From: Coix lacryma-jobi var. lacryma-jobi
Lineage: Eukaryota; Streptophyta; Magnoliopsida; Poales; Poaceae
DNA: 64,000 nt
Direction: 5' to 3'
Assembly: GCA_009763385.1 (NCBI GenBank)
Contig: CM019823.1
Coordinates: forward strand, 92,639,104-92,703,103
The position numbers and the translations under genes are program-made. Position 1 is the stretch's first letter. Every line of letters starts with the position of its first letter. Below are positions 33,807-43,151 of this stretch, piece by piece. A model generated the notes under the pieces. That model was not told the DNA's origin. It made no database searches and saw only the letters and a program-made list of their open reading frames with translations.

Positions 33807-34069
33807 CCCGGTTTTGAGGCCCAAACCGGAAAACTAGCCTTCACGACCAACCCCCGGTTTTGAGGCACAAACCGGGAAACCAGCCGTCCATCGCATGAGT
33901 TTTGTGGCCCAAACTCAGAAACCCGTGGCGCCCAGGTTTCGAGGCCCAAACCTAGAAAGCGTCCTCAGCCCGAGTTTTGTGGCCCAAACTCAGAAACCAT
34001 CAACACGCAGGTTTTGAGGCCCAAACCTGGAAACCGTCCACTCGGTGGTTTTTCTGTGGCTCAACCACC
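33807..34069 (-). repeat. U3 GGGCC hairpin array, D 5' LTR
   Basis: Mirror order CCCGG to GGTGG as in the D 3' LTR. A few arms carry single changes (CGAGGCCC in one loop, CCTAG in one arm). Confidence 0.85.
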
Positions 34070-34558
34070 AAACCGAGCCGTAGAGGGGATGCACCGCCTG
34101 TGCACCGAGTCCACCGACACGTGTCCCCAGGTCCTCGACCCAGGCAACACCATGCCCGCAAGTCTTCACTCGTCGCTGTCCCAGGCTGTCAGCCACCACA
34201 GCTGATCCTCGGGCCACCGGTCCCTCAGTCCAAGCCTCACGTCCGCCCTTCGCCACTCTCTGTCCATCGGCACGGCACGTCTCTACTTGACCTTCACCTT
34301 GCCTTTGATCACTGTATCCGTGCTCGACACCTGCACAACACAAGCCAGAGAACATGCACATTATACAAGTTGACAATCACTCATCACTCAGAGACTCGGC
34401 ATACACCCATGTATCCGCAGCTTGCGTCGAGGCGAAGCGAAGGATGAGAAGGTGCGTGGCCGTCGGATGGAAACTGCCAGAGTTGGACGGTTTTACCCCT
34501 ATGGGGTATTTGGGTTAGTGCTTCATGTTAGGGCGTTTGTGTCATTCAGACGTGCGCC

Positions 34559-34566
34559 TATATATA
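34559..34566 (+). promoter_or_regulatory. TATA box, element C LTR
   Basis: TATATATA in a CGCCTATATATAGATGAAGG context. It is the clearest core promoter in the window. Confidence 0.65.
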
Positions 34567-35185
34567 GATGAAGGAGCTGTGTTGGACAACCATCCTTGGT
34601 GGTGTCACTCTCATTTTGTTTAGGTGAGAGGAGGCCAGGGCTAGAGGAGAGACCGGCTCTTGTTCTTGAGCTTTTCACCATCCGCGTTTTGTACTACGAG
34701 GAGTGGCTTGTAACCCGACACAGAGTGCTACACGATTCATCATCTAATAGCAACCCAAGGATCAATTTCGCACCTCTCTTTTTTTGCTGCAATTTGGATC
34801 GAATCACGTTTTTGTTCTTCGCGTTTTCGTTTTTCCCTTCTCGGAGATTTGCCTCGTTCTCCCTCTCCGAGCAACGATTTGTGATTCCATTTGAATCAGA
34901 TTGTTTGTTGCCGTGAGCTCCTTCTTTCCACTGAAGGATTTCCCCTCTGACCTCACGAGCACATAGATCGGGTCGAATTTGCGTTCGTTCTTCGTTTTCC
35001 CCTTTTTGCCTATTCGTCTTCGATTCTCTTTGATTCTCTGATCTATAGTTAGAATCAAACCATGGATTCTTAGAGATAGCTCACCGACCTTGTTGTGAAC
35101 ACCTCTGCAAAATTTCAGATTTTTCAGAGTTGATTTGGTAGAGTTTTGGATTCGAATTCAGAATTTTCTGGAGCTTCAGCGCAAA

Positions 35186-35406
35186 TACCGGACATGTCCA
35201 GTATGATCCCGGACATGTCCGGTATATCTAAACTTCGAATTTCGAGCTGAAATTTTGTGGAGATCTTCCCTTAGGTGTCTACTAGCTCTGGTTAAAATTG
35301 CATAATTGTTGGACACGTTTTATAGGGTTTTGGATTTTTCTCCCAAAACTGGTCTGGGCAGTGCATACCAGACATGTCCGGTAGGAAACCCGGACATGGC
35401 CGGTAT
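35186..35406 (+). repeat. ACCGGACATGTCCGGT palindromes, element C LTR
   Basis: Two pairs of near-palindromes around a CATG centre form the C-family version of the CCGGAC motif. Confidence 0.72.
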
Positions 35407-35738
35407 TGAGACTATGGAATTTTGAGCTGCAATTCCTGAGGGTGTCTAGTACCTGTGGTTCAAATTTCACAATTTTTGGACACCGTTTGATACTGCTTTT
35501 GGTTTTTCTCCCAAGATTGGTCGCTACAGTTTTGCAAACGCTCCGAGGCTTATTTGTTCTCTAGTAGTGTCCCGTTGTGCTTCTTGGAAGCATCCACCCT
35601 ACATCTAGGGTCGTGGACACTACCAAGTCCTTGTCTTGCTTTTGGGGTGACTCTCTGGGAGAAGAGCCATCGATTTCTCGAGAAGAAATTTGAGGCTCCC
35701 ATTCACCCCCCCTCTGGTCGCCAATTCAGTCCTTTAAT

Positions 35739-35762
35739 TGGTATCGGAGCCAGTTAAGGATC
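35739..35762 (+). promoter_or_regulatory. Primer binding site, element C
   Basis: TGGTATCGGAGCCAG matches the initiator-Met tRNA complement with one change in the first 15 bases. Confidence 0.88.
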
Positions 35763-35849
35763 TCTCTACCTTAACCGGTTCGGGATCCGCGAAGGCGACC
35801 TTTTGAGAGCGGTCGTGTTTCTAACTTTGCTTGTCGAGGTGTTGAGCTT

Positions 35850-37909
35850 GTGTTTTGGGTAACACTAACAGTGCTTGTGCAAATTATACCAAGTTCTTCT
35901 TCCAGTGTGTCTTTGTCCTTAGGTTTGAGTCTTGGACATGTGATTGAGGATGACATTGCCGAAAGAAGGAGGAGTGTGGCTCTTGAGGCAAAACGTGAGG
36001 TGGATGCTTTGCTGGACTTCCTAGGAGATGATGAGCATTCAATGGAGGATCGTATACGTGAACTTGGCAAGGCCAAGAAAGGTACACTTCTCGCTAGTCT
36101 TGGGATTTTGTCCCAACGATTTGAAGCTTGTTGTGATGATAACATTAGATATGATGAGCTTTGTGATACCTTGCATAAAAAGATCAAGAAGTTGAAATGC
36201 TCCATTGCTAGGTTAAAATGTGGCCTTTTTTATTGGAAGTCTAGTGCATCTTTACCTTGCACCTCTTGTAGTGACATGGTTAGGAAGAATGATGAGCTAT
36301 GCTTTTCTCTTGCTAGCTTAAAATCTGAGAATGAAATGTTGAAATCAAATGCTTCCATACCATGTCTTGTTTTCTTTGACTTGCGCAAGGATCTTGTTCG
36401 TGCTAAATCTGAAATAGCCTTGCTTAGGTCAAAAGTTGTTGCACCATGTGTTTCATGTGAGTCTTTGCATGCTGAAATTAATGAACTAGAATTGACTCAC
36501 ACCACATGTGTAGATGAACTTGAGCATGCTAGGGCTGAAATTGTTGAGATAAATGCTTGGCCTTGTAGCTTGTGCTCTTTAAATAAAAATGCTTGCCATG
36601 CCTCTAGTGCTATTCATGATTCTTTGCTTGATGTGAATGGTGATGTTTCTTCCACCGATTTCATTTGCACTTCATGCATTGATTTGGAAAAAAGAGGTTT
36701 TGGCTTTAAAGGTTTTGCGCGATGATATGAGCGCCAAGTTGGATGAGCACAATGATATGAGTGCCAACCTTGAAAAAAAAATTGAACTCTTGCGTACCAC
36801 ATATGCCGAGTGCATTAGAGAGGAGATGGAAAATCTTAAAAATGCTCCGTGTGGTACTTGTGATTGCCTCATGTTTGAAAATGAGGTTTTAGCTAAAAGA
36901 TGCAAGAGTATTTGTGCTAAGTCTTTTGAGTCATGCATTTCTTGCAACTCCGACGTTGATATTTCTATGCTTGCATCTTTGCAACCGGAGTTGAGTTCTT
37001 GTGTTGCGCGTGAGTCTTTTTGACGGTAGCACTTGTGCCAAGGTTTCGGATAGCTCTTACATAGCTACTCCTAACCTTGCTGATTCTTCAAGTGATGTCA
37101 AAGGGACTTCTCTTGACAAGGGTGCTTCTCACATTTTTGGGACTCGTGTTCCCAATCTGATTTTTCATTGCACCTTTTGCAAGAAGGATGGACATTCATT
37201 CGATTTTTGTTTTCGCCGTGTCAAGCACGAACGGCGTATTCGAGCTAAGGCTTTTAGGAAGCCACGTAGCCTTTCCCATGGCACGTGTGCTCCTAGTATT
37301 GGCACCAAGTTAAACATTGATGCTTCTTGTTCTAAGACCCAAGGGACTTCTCACTTGTCGGAGAATGGTGTGCCTTCCGATAGGCCTTTGTACCATTGCT
37401 CTTCTTGTGAGAAAGATGGGCATCAAGAAAGCTTTTGCTATCTGCGTGCCAAATGTTTGCGCCAAGCTCGCTCTTCTAGGAAGTTGGTGGTTCATAGCCC
37501 TTCTCATGGCATGAACGCTTGTTCTCCTAGTAAGAAGCCCCTCTTTGTTGATGGGTTTTATGACTCCTTTTCTAGTGGGTTAGGTCATGATCGTGGACAT
37601 GCCTCTAGTGCTTCTTCTCTTGGTCCACGTCATGCTTCTCATGGTGCTTCTATTGGTTCTTCTACAAAAACCTTGGAAGATGTTTGCCTCCTTTCCCGTG
37701 GTACGACTCGTTCTTCTCCTCGAGTTGTCCTTTTGAGGAATGCTTCCAAGGGTGTTTCAAAATTGAATTTGAACCAACATTTGCATCATGCTAACCCACA
37801 TGATAAGTTGAGTGCTTTGAGATGTGTGACCAAGTCTTGGGTTCCCAAGTACATGCTTGCTAACCCTTCGGGATCCAAGACTCAGGTTATTTTGTCCTCT
37901 TATGTGTAG
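35850..37909 (+). pseudogene. gag: Element C gag-like gene: coiled coil, CxxC pairs, two CCHC knuckles
   Basis: It has no UBN2 capsid domain, unlike D, E and F. The first 290 residues are a coiled coil with CxxC pairs (CTSC, CVSC, CSLC, CTSC). After a frameshift at an A-run near 36690, another coil follows with CGTC and CISC, and after a second frameshift at a T-run near 37015, the C-terminal part carries two intact knuckles, CTFCKKDGHSFDFC and CSSCEKDGHQESFC, each followed by a basic stretch. It ends SWVPKYMLANPSGSKTQ with a TAG. Both frameshifts are in homopolymers. It resembles Sirevirus gag C-terminal halves. Without a capsid domain it could at most act with gag from another element. The N-terminal ATG is uncertain. 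Confidence 0.75.
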
Positions 37910-38640
37910 ATATGAGGACGCGGGGTGGAGAACATGCGCCTAATGGAGCTTGATCTTTTAGACGTGATCAAGATTTGATGGTTCTCTACACCCCGCTTAT
38001 ATTTGCCTCTAAAGAGGCTTTTATAGCTTGGTGAGATTTCTTTTACACTCACACCCTGTACATCTATGATTTATGTCTTGTGGTATGAGATGGTCTTTCA
38101 TGTGCTCACTTGTATAGTTCTTGCATGTACATTTTCTTTTGTTTCATGTTTTGTTTTAGTCTAGCATGAGCCATCTTGTATATCATGTCATGCTAGCCTT
38201 CTATATAGTTTTGGTGGCTATTCCACTTTTCATGATAGTCTGTGATCCTCATGAACATTATGCCATGCTTTACCTTATTTCTCCATGAGCTTTATATGTA
38301 GAGGTATGATGTTCATTAGGTGTCACTTTTTAGGTGCTAGTTTTGGTTAGCTTCATGTACCCTGTTGATATGATTAGTTTGAGCACTAGCCTTTCCACAA
38401 TTTTATCATGTTACATGCTTTTGGATCTATTGCTATCATTATCTTGCATTGTAGCATGTGTTGAGGTTTAGGCTGTGTTTGGGTTGATCATGTCTTTAGG
38501 CTGCTTTTTGCTATACAGTGCTTTATCCTGTTGCATGGTAGTCTTGACTAGGTTGAGTTCAGATCTCCTTGCGGTATCATTCATAGGTAGATCTCTTTTT
38601 TGTTGAGAGTTCACCTAATGCTTATTATATGACTAACTGT
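37910..38640 (+). other. Element C non-coding block between gag and linker remnant
   Basis: About 730 AT-rich bases stand where protease and integrase should be. I see no pol motif here and no similarity to the other copies. A strong hairpin opens it at 37920-37996, and a small palindrome GCCTCTAAAGAGGC lies near 38004-38018. Confidence 0.65.
37920..37996 (+). other. Long hairpin just after element C gag stop
   Basis: GCGGGGTGGAGAAC (37920-37933) pairs with GTTCTCTACACCCCGC (37981-37996) apart from two extra bases. Inside, CTTGATC (37949-37955) pairs with GATCAAG (37966-37972). It starts 10 bases after the gag TAG. Confidence 0.75.
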
Positions 38641-38907
38641 TTTCATGGAGACCTTGAGGTCACACTAGACGAAACAATGCCTTGTGCTTTCTTCTGCTTT
38701 TGAGTGTGCAGGAGAACAGGAACCTAGAGAGAGCATTTCGGCTCACGGACCCGATCCCACTTCTTCCACGACCAAGGGTTTCGTTCGAGCTGTTCTCCAG
38801 CGAGCACTAGCTGCACCTGTGGGGGCGCAGCATCAGGCGAGGGGGAGACGACTTTGGCGAGGTGGGTGCACCAGAGACTTCAGCTGATTCAGGCATCCCC
38901 TCGGCTA
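38641..38907 (+). pseudogene. Element C remnant of the integrase/RT linker
   Basis: Short recognisable pieces occur: a METSDVTFDETM-like segment near 38645, then AHGPDP followed by a Ser/Thr-rich stretch. They match the linker upstream of RT in A, D, E and F. It is cut at the GGCTA duplication of element F. The RT domain that should follow is missing. Confidence 0.72.
38903..38907. repeat. Target duplication of element F (GGCTA)
   Basis: GGCTA at 38903-38907 and 61494-61498 flank the F LTR termini. Confidence 0.96.
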
Positions 38908-39257
38908 TGCGGATACATGGGTGTATGCCGAGTCTCTGACTGATGAGTGATTGTCAACAGGGATAATGTGCATGTTCTTTGGCTTGTGTTGTGCAGGTGT
39001 CGAGCATGGATACAGTGATCAAAGGCAAGGTGAAGGTCAAGTAGAGACGTGTCGTGCCGAGGGACCGAGAGTGGCGAAGGGTGGACGTGAGGCTTGGACT
39101 GAGGGACCGGTGGCCCGAGGATCAGCTGTGGTGGCTGGCAGCCTGGGACAGCGACGAGCGAAGACTTGCGGGCACGGTGTTGCTTGGGTCGAGGACCTGG
39201 GGACACGTGTCATTGGACGGGGTGCACGGGCGGTGCATCCCCTCTACGGCTCGGTTT

Positions 39258-39520
39258 GGTGGTTGAGCCACAGAAAAACCACCGAGTGGACGATTTCCAG
39301 GTTTGGGCCTCAAAACCTTGGCGCTGATGGTTTCCAAGTTTGGGCCACAAAACTCGGGCTGAGGACGGTTTCCAGGTTTGGGCCTCAAAACCTGGGTGCT
39401 GCGGGTTTCTGAGTTTGGCCACAAAACTCTGGCGATGGACGGCTGGTTTCCCGGTTTGGGCCTCAAAACCGGGGGTTGGTCCTGAAGGCTGGTTTCCCAG
39501 TTTGGGCCTCAAAACCGGGG
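39258..39520 (+). repeat. U3 GGGCC hairpin array, F 5' LTR
   Basis: GGTGGTT/AACCACC is followed by CCAGG, CCGAG (one arm now CCAAG), CCAGG, CTGAG, CCCGG and CCCGG units. Single-arm changes show decay after insertion. Confidence 0.86.
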
Positions 39521-39671
39521 GCAAAGTCCGGGAAAAGGACGAATGGAGCGGTGGCGGCACGTGGCGGCAATCGGTGAGGTTGCGTCGAGGCAACGCTACC
39601 AGTTGTGCGGGCGTGACCGTCGGATCACCAGCATCTTCGAGTTGGTCCAGAATAACCCTATGGTTTAGCTG

Positions 39672-39676
39672 GTTCA
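39672..39676. repeat. Target duplication of solo LTR H (GTTCA / GTTCG)
   Basis: GTTCA at 39672-39676 and GTTCG at 41773-41777. The uninterrupted F 3' LTR reads GTTCG here, so the left copy has a G to A change. Confidence 0.88.
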
Positions 39677-40092
39677 TGAAGGACCGAGAAAGCACTAGCA
39701 AGGCGACCAGAGGGGGGGGTGAATGGGAGCCACAAAATTTTGTCTCGAAACTTTGGCCAATTGTCCCAAAATGAACCCCAAGAAGCTACGACCGAAACCG
39801 TGATGCCCACGACCCTTGGAAGAGGGTGGATGATCCCTAGAATCACAGCGAGGCACCACAAAGCGATAGTAAACCAAACGCCAAAAGCACCGGCACGAGT
39901 TCGACCCCCAAAAACCAAGTCCCGAACGTAGATAGACGGCTACGTCGAGAAATCTCCAAATACCAATGCTAACAAGTAGCAAAGATACCTAGAGAGGTTC
40001 CTTGGTCAACTCTAGGGCCAAACGAGAAGTCCGGAAACCAAATGGAAAAGTCGGGAGAGCAAACGCACTAAAACGCAACCTTTAGGCAAATC

Positions 40093-40357
40093 CCGGACTG
40101 TCCGGCCCTGGGGTCCCGGACTGTCCGCGGTACTGCCGGACTGTCCGCGAGCGAGTGGTGGACTGTCCGCCGGCAAAACTCGCCAAACAGCAAAGCTGCT
40201 GAAGTCTCCTGGACGGTTGTCGGACTGTCCGCGGCTTTGAACTGCGGACTGTCCGCCGGTTAACCAAAACCAAATCAGCCGAAGAACACTGCCACTGATC
40301 CGGCTGCTCCCCGATGCCCGGACTGTCCGCCGGTCAGGTGGCGGACTGTTCGCGGCT
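40093..40357 (-). repeat. CGGACTGTCCG palindrome cluster, solo LTR H
   Basis: Seven or more copies of the CGGACTGTCCG type occur in this orientation, the reverse complement of CGGACAGTCCG. Confidence 0.75.
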
Positions 40358-41154
40358 GTCCAGTGTGGGCGATTTTGATCGCCCTTCACCCAAATCACTC
40401 CCAAATCGATTCAAACCAAAATCCCTTGATCCCAAACTTGGAGAGGATGATCATGAGGTAGTTAGAAGACTATCCCCAAGAAATCATCCGCTCAAATCAA
40501 CTCAATCAACGAGAAATCGAAGGGGAAGGTGTATGAACCGAAAAAGCGCCATGAAAACAAAATCAACCCGATCTACTTGTTTGTGAGGAGTTAGATGAAT
40601 TCCTTTGGTCGAAATGACCTCCTCACTATAAAGAACAAGTTGATTCAAACGGATTTCGCAAAGACGCAATAGAGAGGGAGATCGAGTGACGGGAAAATCG
40701 CGGAGAAACGAAGAACGCGAAGAACACGAACCAAAATGCGAATCAACACATCGATCTGCAACCGTGTGGCTACCACACGCTACAACAGTGAGGTTACGGC
40801 CTCACTTCCTCAAAATCTCCAGTACACAGAGGTATGGTTCTCTGCGGATCTCAGTTAGCTACAGTAGGGGATTGGGAGAGCAGGAAACCCTAGAAGCAAA
40901 GAGCAAATGACTAAGAGACATAGGGAGGTGGGTGTCTCCCCCTACTTATCCTAATTCTAACTATTCCTAATTCCCACTCTACCCCTAACTACTTATAGAG
41001 CGAACCAGCTAAACCCTAAGGTTATTCTGGACCAACTCGTGGTAGGTGGTGATCCGACGGCCACGCCCGCACAACTCGTAGCGTTGCCTCGACGCAACCT
41101 CCCGATTGCCGCCACGTGCCGCCACCGCTCTGCGTCCTCTTCACAGACTTCGCC

Positions 41155-41423
41155 CCCGGTTTTGTGGCCGAAACCGGGAAACCAGGCCTTCACGTCCACC
41201 CCCGGTTTTGAGGCCCAAACCGGGAAACCAGCCTCCAAGTCCATCCCCTGGTTTTGAGGCCGAAACCAAGAAACCCACCAGCGCCCAGGTTTTGTGGACC
41301 AAACCTGGAAACCATCCTCGGCCCGAGTTTTGTGGCCCAAACTCGGCAAACCCGCAGCACCCAGGTTTTGAGGCCCAAACCTGGAAACCGTCCACCCGAT
41401 GGTTTTTCTCTGGCTCTACCACC
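41155..41423 (-). repeat. U3 GGGCC hairpin array, solo LTR H
   Basis: Mirror order as in D. One unit has CCTGG opposite CCAAG, and most others keep perfect stems. Confidence 0.85.
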
Positions 41424-42414
41424 AAACCAAAGCTGTAGAAGGGATGCACCGCCCGTGCACCCCGTCCACCGACACGTGTCCCCAGGTCCTCGACCCAGGC
41501 AACACCATGCCCGCAAGTCTCCGCTCGTCGCTGTCCCAGGCTGCCAGCCACCACAGCTGATCCTCGGGCCACCGGTCCCTCAGTCCAAGCGTCACGTCTG
41601 CCCTTCGCCACTCTCGGTCCCTCGGCACGGCACGTCTCTACTTGACCTTCACCTTGCCCTCGATCACTGTGTCTATGCTCGACACCTACACAACACAAGC
41701 CAAAGAACCTGCGATCAAACCCGTTGATAGTCACTCATCACTCGAGACTCGGCATACACCCATGTATCCGTAGTTCGCTCTGTAATTAGAGAGGGGTAGA
41801 GTAGGAATAAGAATTAGGATAAGTAGAGGGAGACACCCTCCTCTCACTTCCATCTCAGCCATTTGCTCTTTGCCTTCTAGGTTTTCCTGCTCTCCCAATC
41901 CCCTGCTGTAGCAACTGAGATCCGCAGAGAACCATACCTCTGTGTACTGGTGATTTTGAGGAAGTGAGACCGTAATCTCACTGTTGTAGCGTGTGGTAGC
42001 CACACGGTTGCAGATCGATGACTTGATTCGCGTTTTGTTCGTGTTCTTCGCGTTCTTCGTTTCACCGTGTTTTTCCTGTCACTCGATCTCCCTCTCTACT
42101 GCGTCTTTGCAAAATCCGTTTGAATCAACTTGTTCTTTATAGTGAGGAGATCGTTTCCACCGAAGGAATTCATCTAACTCCTCACGAACAAGTAGATCGG
42201 GTTGATTTTGTTTTTGTGGCGCTTTTTCATTCATACTCCTCCCCTTTTGATTTCCCGGTGTTTGAATCGATTTGAGCGGATGATTTCTTGGGGATAGTCT
42301 CCTAACTACCTCGTGGTCATCTTCTCCAAGTTTGGGAATGTGGGATTGTGATTTGATTCAAATTTGAGAGGATTCGTGTGAGTGGCGACCAAATTCGCCC
42401 TCACTGGGTGTTGG

Positions 42415-42675
42415 TGGACAGTCCGCCACCCAGGGCGCGGACAGTCCGAGCGTCGGGGACGAGCTGGACCAGTGGCTCTGTTCTTCGTCCGTTTGGCTTT
42501 TGGTTGACCGGCGGACAGTCCGCCGTTGGAGTTCGCGGACAGTCCGGGAACGTCCAGGGGACTTGCAGCAACAATGATGTTTCAGGGATTTGGCCGGCGG
42601 ACAGTCCGCCTTCCCCCTGCGGACAGTCCGCGGTTGAGCCGGACAGTCCGGGACTGTACTGGCGGATAGTCCGGG
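42415..42675 (+). repeat. CGGACAGTCCG palindrome cluster, F 5' LTR
   Basis: At least seven copies of the palindrome and variants, matching 60819-61081 in the 3' LTR. Confidence 0.75.
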
Positions 42676-43090
42676 AGTCAGCTGCTTGTTGAGTTTTGGT
42701 ACGTTTGCTCTCCCGACTTCTTCGCTTGGTTTCTGGACGTCTCGGTTGGTTTCTTAGTTCACCTAGGAACCTCTCTAGGTATCTTTGCTACTTGTTAGCA
42801 TCGGTATTTGGGGATTTCCCGACGTAGGCTTCAATCTACGTTTGGGACTCGGTTTCTAAGGATCGAACGTGTGCCGGCGCTTTTGGCCTTTGGCTTGCTA
42901 TCGCTTTGTGGTGCCTCGCTGTGATCCTAGGGATCATCCACCCCCTTCCAAGGGTCGTGGGCATCACAGTTTCGATCAAAGCTTTTGGGGTTTGATTCAT
43001 GGGACAGAGGCCAAAGTTTCGAGAGAAATTTTTGTGCTCCCATTCACCCCCCCTCTGGTCGCCTTGCTATTGCATTCTCGGTCCTTCAAT

Positions 43091-43114
43091 TGGTATCGGA
43101 GCAGGTTAAGGATC
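43091..43114 (+). promoter_or_regulatory. Primer binding site, element F
   Basis: TGGTATCGGAGCAGG starts two bases after the LTR CA and is initiator-Met tRNA-like with small changes. Confidence 0.88.
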
Positions 43115-43151
43115 TTCCACCTTAGCCGGTTCCAGATCCATAGAAGGCGAC

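Larger units (their letters stand above)
10956..34419 (-). mobile_element. Element D: Sirevirus, complete but split by element E
   Basis: It has both LTRs (1938 and 1948 bp), a primer site, gag, pol and tail, flanked by the duplication GCTTG. Removing E and its duplication leaves about 11.4 kb. It lies in the U3 region of C's 5' LTR, so it is younger than C and older than E. Gag and integrase carry nonsense codons, but the RT-RNase H reading frame is long and nearly clean. Confidence 0.95.
32472..34419 (-). repeat. 5' LTR of element D
   Basis: The 1948 bp pair of 10956-12893. Its palindrome cluster is at 32743-33026 and its hairpin array at 33807-34069. Confidence 0.94.
34425..35736 (+). repeat. 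5' LTR of element C, right part
   Basis: It continues C's LTR after D. A TATA box lies at 34559-34566. Two ACCGGACATGTCCGGT-type palindromes lie at 35186-35225 and 35367-35406. It ends CCTTTA, where the other families have CCTTCA, just before a primer site. That end is secure from the primer site spacing. Confidence 0.85.
39677..41772 (-). mobile_element. Element H: solo Sirevirus LTR inside the F 5' LTR
   Basis: This 2096 bp LTR, opposite in orientation to F, runs TGAAGGACC to TATCCGTA (GCA expected, one change) on the plus strand. No internal sequence is present, so it is the product of LTR-LTR recombination. Its palindromes (40093-40357) put it in the A/F subfamily. It inserted after F. 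Confidence 0.92.
38908..43088 (+). repeat. 5' LTR of element F (interrupted 39677-41777)
   Basis: It opens TGCGGATACATGG and closes GGTCCTTCA. The CGGACAGTCCG palindrome cluster is at 42415-42675. Solo LTR H interrupts it downstream of the hairpin array. Confidence 0.94.
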
